A stretch of DNA of 64,000 nt from Boesenbergia rotunda (taxonomy: Eukaryota > Streptophyta > Magnoliopsida > Zingiberales > Zingiberaceae). Both the position numbers and the translations under genes were made by a program. Below, in pieces: positions 60,909-64,000 of this stretch (its first letter is position 1; the number at the start of each line of letters is the position of its first letter). The DNA is taken from contig JAGFNQ010004724.1 of NCBI GenBank assembly GCA_024364735.1, positions 305,096 to 369,095 of the forward strand. Reading direction: 5' to 3'. The notes beneath the pieces are model-generated. The model saw only the letters and a program-made list of their open reading frames with translations, did no database searches and had not been told where the DNA came from.

Positions 60909-61680
60909 AGGAAAAGAAAAAGATCATCTACTCATCATCATCCGATTAGGAGGAATCTAGTACCTCCATGTATAGCGACCAAGAAGCCTACATGGTAAGG
61001 AAAATGCGAAGAGCTTTTAAAAGTTTTTCTAACAAATCTCATGATAGGAAAAGTTCAAGGAGTAAGAGCGAAGGAAAGGAAAGGAAATTATTTGCTACAA
61101 TTGCCATCAAGAGGGACATATGAAGAATGAATGTCCACAATTGAAGAAAAGAGAAGAAAAGAAGGAGGAGAAAAAGAAGGGTGAGAAGAAGAAATCAAAG
61201 GAAAAAGGAAAGAGTGTCACAAGTCTAAAAGCCACTTGGGTTAATCCATCATTATCGGAGGAAGAAGAAGATCAAGTGTCACACTTCGCATTAATGGGAG
61301 TGGACAACTTAGAGTCATCCGAAGATGAAAAGGAGTCAAGTGATGATGAACAAGGGAGCTCAAGAGAAGGTGAAGGCTCATCATCGGAATCGAATGTATC
61401 TGTAAGTGAGGTATATAATTTACCCACGTCTACTCTTGTTAAAATAATTGCTAGTACTCATGATGATTTGGCTAAGGCTAGAAAGAAGGTTAAGGAATTA
61501 AAAAAAAAAAGAAGTTTGCATGGTAAAATTAGAATCCATGAAACATAAGGGCAATATGCATGTTTCCTCTTCCGTTTCAAATGATTCATGTTTAGAAAAG
61601 GAAAATAGGGAGCTAAGGGAAAAGGTAGAAGACTTCACCAAGGCTCTTGGAAAATTTCAAGTTGGCTCTAGAAACCTTGA
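60909..61680 (+). pseudogene. Element G: gag, C-terminal part
   Basis: Resumes after the GAAGA duplication with Lys-rich sequence, then the CCHC knuckle CYNCHQEGHMKNEC (61092-61133), Lys/Glu-rich KKREEKKEEKKKGEKKK, acidic SSEDEKESSDDEQGSS, and NLPTSTLVKIIASTHDDLAK, typical of long SIRE-like gag tails. An A10 run at 61500-61510 ends the open frame early (stop 61546-61548) where VCMVKLESMK... would follow in another frame. A TAG at 60946 also lies in the frame upstream. Confidence 0.82.
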
Positions 61681-64000
61681 AATGATCATCAATAGTTAAA
61701 GAGCTGTATATAATAAGGTCGGGTTATGTTATAGACCCAAAACCAAGGAAGTGACATTTGTTTCACTTATGGGAAGGAAGGGTGCCCCTAGGAAGCAAGG
61801 TGTTGGGGGAAATGTAAAGAAGACATGGGTACCAAAGAAATACTTAAATGATGATTGTGAATCTAGCATTTGGGTACCAAAAGCTTGTATTTTATGTGTT
61901 GTTTAGGTGAAGGTGAATGAAGCCTCAAAATTGTGGATAGTGGATAGCGGGTGTTCAAGGCATATGACCGGAGATGTGAGCAAATTCTCCACCATTAGCT
62001 ATCTAAGAGAAGGAACGGTATCTTTCAGAAATAGTGGGAAACTCAAAATAATAGGTAGGGCCACCATTGAGGTATCTCCTACAATCACAATTCATGAAAG
62101 TACTTTTAATTAAGGATATGAAGTTTAATTTACTTAGTGTAAGTCGACTTTGTGATGCCGGGTATAGGGTTGAGTTCCATGCAAGAAAATGCTTAATTAG
62201 ATAAAATGGCTCCGAAAATATCATATTAGAAGGATATAGAGAAGCCAACCTTTATTATCTTAATCTTTCTTATACTTCTAACATCTCTCCTAAGTGTTTC
62301 ATATCCAAAGAAGAAGAAGGATGGTTGTGGCATCGGCGGCTTGGTCACATCAATATAAAGAATATAGCAAGGGTGGCCAAGATGGAGTTGGTGAAGGGGC
62401 TCCCAATGATCAAGTATGAAAAGAATAAAATGTGTGATGCATGACAAGAGGGTAAACAATCTAAATCATCACACAAAGATAAAACCTTAACTAGCACGTC
62501 TTTACCTTTAGAGTTATTGCATTTGAATTTATTTGATTGTCATAGTACACCTTCGATAGTAGGGAGTAAATATTGTTTGGTAATTATAGATGATTTTTCT
62601 AGATATACTTGAGTGTATTTCATGAAACATAAGGATGACACTTTAGAGATATTTGTAGGATTTAGTAAACGGGTTGAAAATGAGAAACACCTCAAGATCA
62701 ACCAGATTAGGAGTGACCATGGTGGGGAGTTTGAAAATTCAAACTTCTCACACTTTTGTTTAGAAAATGGGTACAAACATAAATTTTCATGTCCAAGGAC
62801 CTCTCAACAAAATGGTGTGGTAGAATGAAGAAATAGGGCTTTACAAGAAGCCGCTAGGACAATGCTTAATGCCTATTCTCTACCTAGCTATTTGTGGGCG
62901 GAAGCGATAAATACCGCTTGTTACATCCAAAACCGAGTCTTGATTCATAGGTTTTTAGGAAAAATACTATTTGAGTTGTGGAATGGTAGAATTCCACAAA
63001 TTCACTATTTTAGGGTTTTTGGGTGTAAGGTCTATATATTAAACACAAAGGATGATTTGAGAAAATTTGAATCTAAGGCGGATGAGGGGATCTTAGTTGG
63101 ATACTCATCCACTAGTAAAGGTTATAAAGTGTATAACAAAAGAACTAAAGTGATTGAAGAGTCATCCAATGTGGATTTTGATGAGTCAACAAGCACTTAC
63201 CCTAGGAAATCCTCTATTGATAAGGATATAGAAGAAAGTCAACCCATTACCCAAGAAGCTCAAGACTTACATTTGGGAGACATTGATCAAGGGGGAGGGA
63301 GGAGTGCATTAGAGGATGAAAATCATGTAGTAAATGAGCCCATAATCTCTAGGACTCTAAGGCACCACCAAGATCATCCCATTGACGAAATAGTTGGAGA
63401 TGTTACCCAAGGGGTAAGGACTAGGTCTTACTTTAGGGAACATAGTAGTCAAATTGCCTTAATTTCTCAACTTGAGCCAAAATCTATTGATGAAGCTTTA
63501 GGTGATGTGGATTGGGTTCTAGCCATGCAAGAGGAATTGAATAAATTTGAAAGGAGTGAAGTATGAGAATTAGTCCCTAGACCCAATGATTGTACCATTG
63601 TCACCACAAGATGGGTCTTTAAGAACAAGTTGGATAATCAAGATAAAATTACTAGAAACAAGGCTAGATTGGTAGCAAGGAGGTTTAATCAAGTTGAGGG
63701 TCTTGACTATGATGAGACATATGCCCGTAGCTAGATTAGAGTCCATTAGAATTTTATTAGCATATGCCGCTCACATGGGTTTCACACTTTACCAAATGGA
63801 TGTGAAGTCGGCATTCCTTAATGGGGTTATTAAGGAAGAGGTATATGTAGAGTAACCACCCGGATTTGAAAACCCAAACTACCCTAGTCATGTCTACAAA
63901 TTAAGAAAAGTCTTATATGGATCAAAACAAGCTCCCCGGGCTTGGTATGAAAGGCTTTCATCATTTTTAGTATCCAAGGGTTTTAGGAGAGGTACAATTG
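61681..64000 (+). pseudogene. Element G: protease, integrase and start of reverse transcriptase
   Basis: Protease KLWIVDSGCSRHMTGDVSKF (61928), pre-integrase WLWHRRLGHINIKNIARV (62325), integrase ELLHLNLFDCHS, IIDDFSRYT, RSDHGGEFENSNF and SQQNGVVE, YLWAEAINTACYIQNRVLI, RVFGCKVYIL, linker, then RT WVLAMQEELNKFERSEV, RWVFKNKLDNQDKIT and MDVKSAFLNGVIKEEVYVE, running to the window end before YVDD. Stops: TGA 62610-62612 (Trp), TGA 62826-62828 (Arg), TGA 63564-63566 (Trp), TAA about 63854 (Gln). A missing C near 63727 shifts frame at ETYAPVARLES. Decayed but less than H. Confidence 0.85.

Larger units (their letters stand above)
53341..64000 (+). mobile_element. Ty1/copia element G, 5' part, interrupted by element C
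   Basis: 5' LTR 53341-54190, PBS 54193, gag 54248-54932 and 60909-61680, protease about 61907, integrase, RT running off the window end. Its gag is interrupted by C with duplication GAAGA. Frameshifts and stops make it inactive. The LTR belongs to the TGTTGGGGCAATCG group shared with element F's 3' LTR. Confidence 0.88.

Overview
This window is plant nuclear DNA made almost entirely of nested transposable elements. I see no intact host gene. Support for a flowering plant with a repeat-rich genome: Ty1/copia polyproteins, primer-binding sites matching the plant initiator-methionine tRNA, a LINE with a C-terminal RNase H, a tRNA-derived SINE, and a Mutator-like element carrying exon pieces of plant STT3 and TIFY/JAZ-type genes. 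The species cannot be read from the sequence.

Layout. A SIRE-like Ty1/copia element on the minus strand ('A', visible from 5127 to 35254) has been split repeatedly. From left to right its pieces are separated by: an LTR of another family ('E', 4014-5126), itself hit by the 3' half of a non-autonomous LTR element (copy 1, 1-4013); a complete young non-autonomous element (copy 2, 5243-12609, TSD TTTGG); a plus-strand Ty1/copia element 'B' (14599-28005, TSD CTCAA), which holds a 6.2-kb Mutator-like element (15926-22085); and a 5'-truncated LINE (28316-31209, 16-bp TSD). A's 5' LTR ends at 35254.

To the right lie: an element ('F', 35255-41790) with a decayed gene of the 'putative plant transposon protein' type, split by a solo LTR (37092-39201, TSD TCAGG) and carrying a SINE in its 3' LTR; an N at 41791; a minus-strand LTR ('D', 41924-44663); an old copia fragment ('J', 44664-45520); a decayed plus-strand SIRE-like element ('H', 45521-53340); and a plus-strand copia element ('G', 53341 to the window end), whose gag is split by a minus-strand internally deleted copia element ('C', 54933-60903, TSD GAAGA).

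The least ordinary material is non-coding. (1) Several LTR families carry tandem arrays of short hairpins with a near-constant GAAGGGCT-like loop and stems that change in a base-pair-preserving way. (2) The non-autonomous elements carry a second series of compensating hairpins and two blocks shared with SIRE-like relatives. (3) LTRs or flanks of at least three families carry palindromes built on CAGTCGACTG. (4) The Mutator-like element is a gene-fragment carrier sitting in a TA microsatellite. By eye, LTR pairs differ at 5 sites (copy 2), 8 sites (C) and 6 sites (B, LTR only 446 bp), so these three insertions are recent, whereas A, H and F are full of stops and frameshifts.
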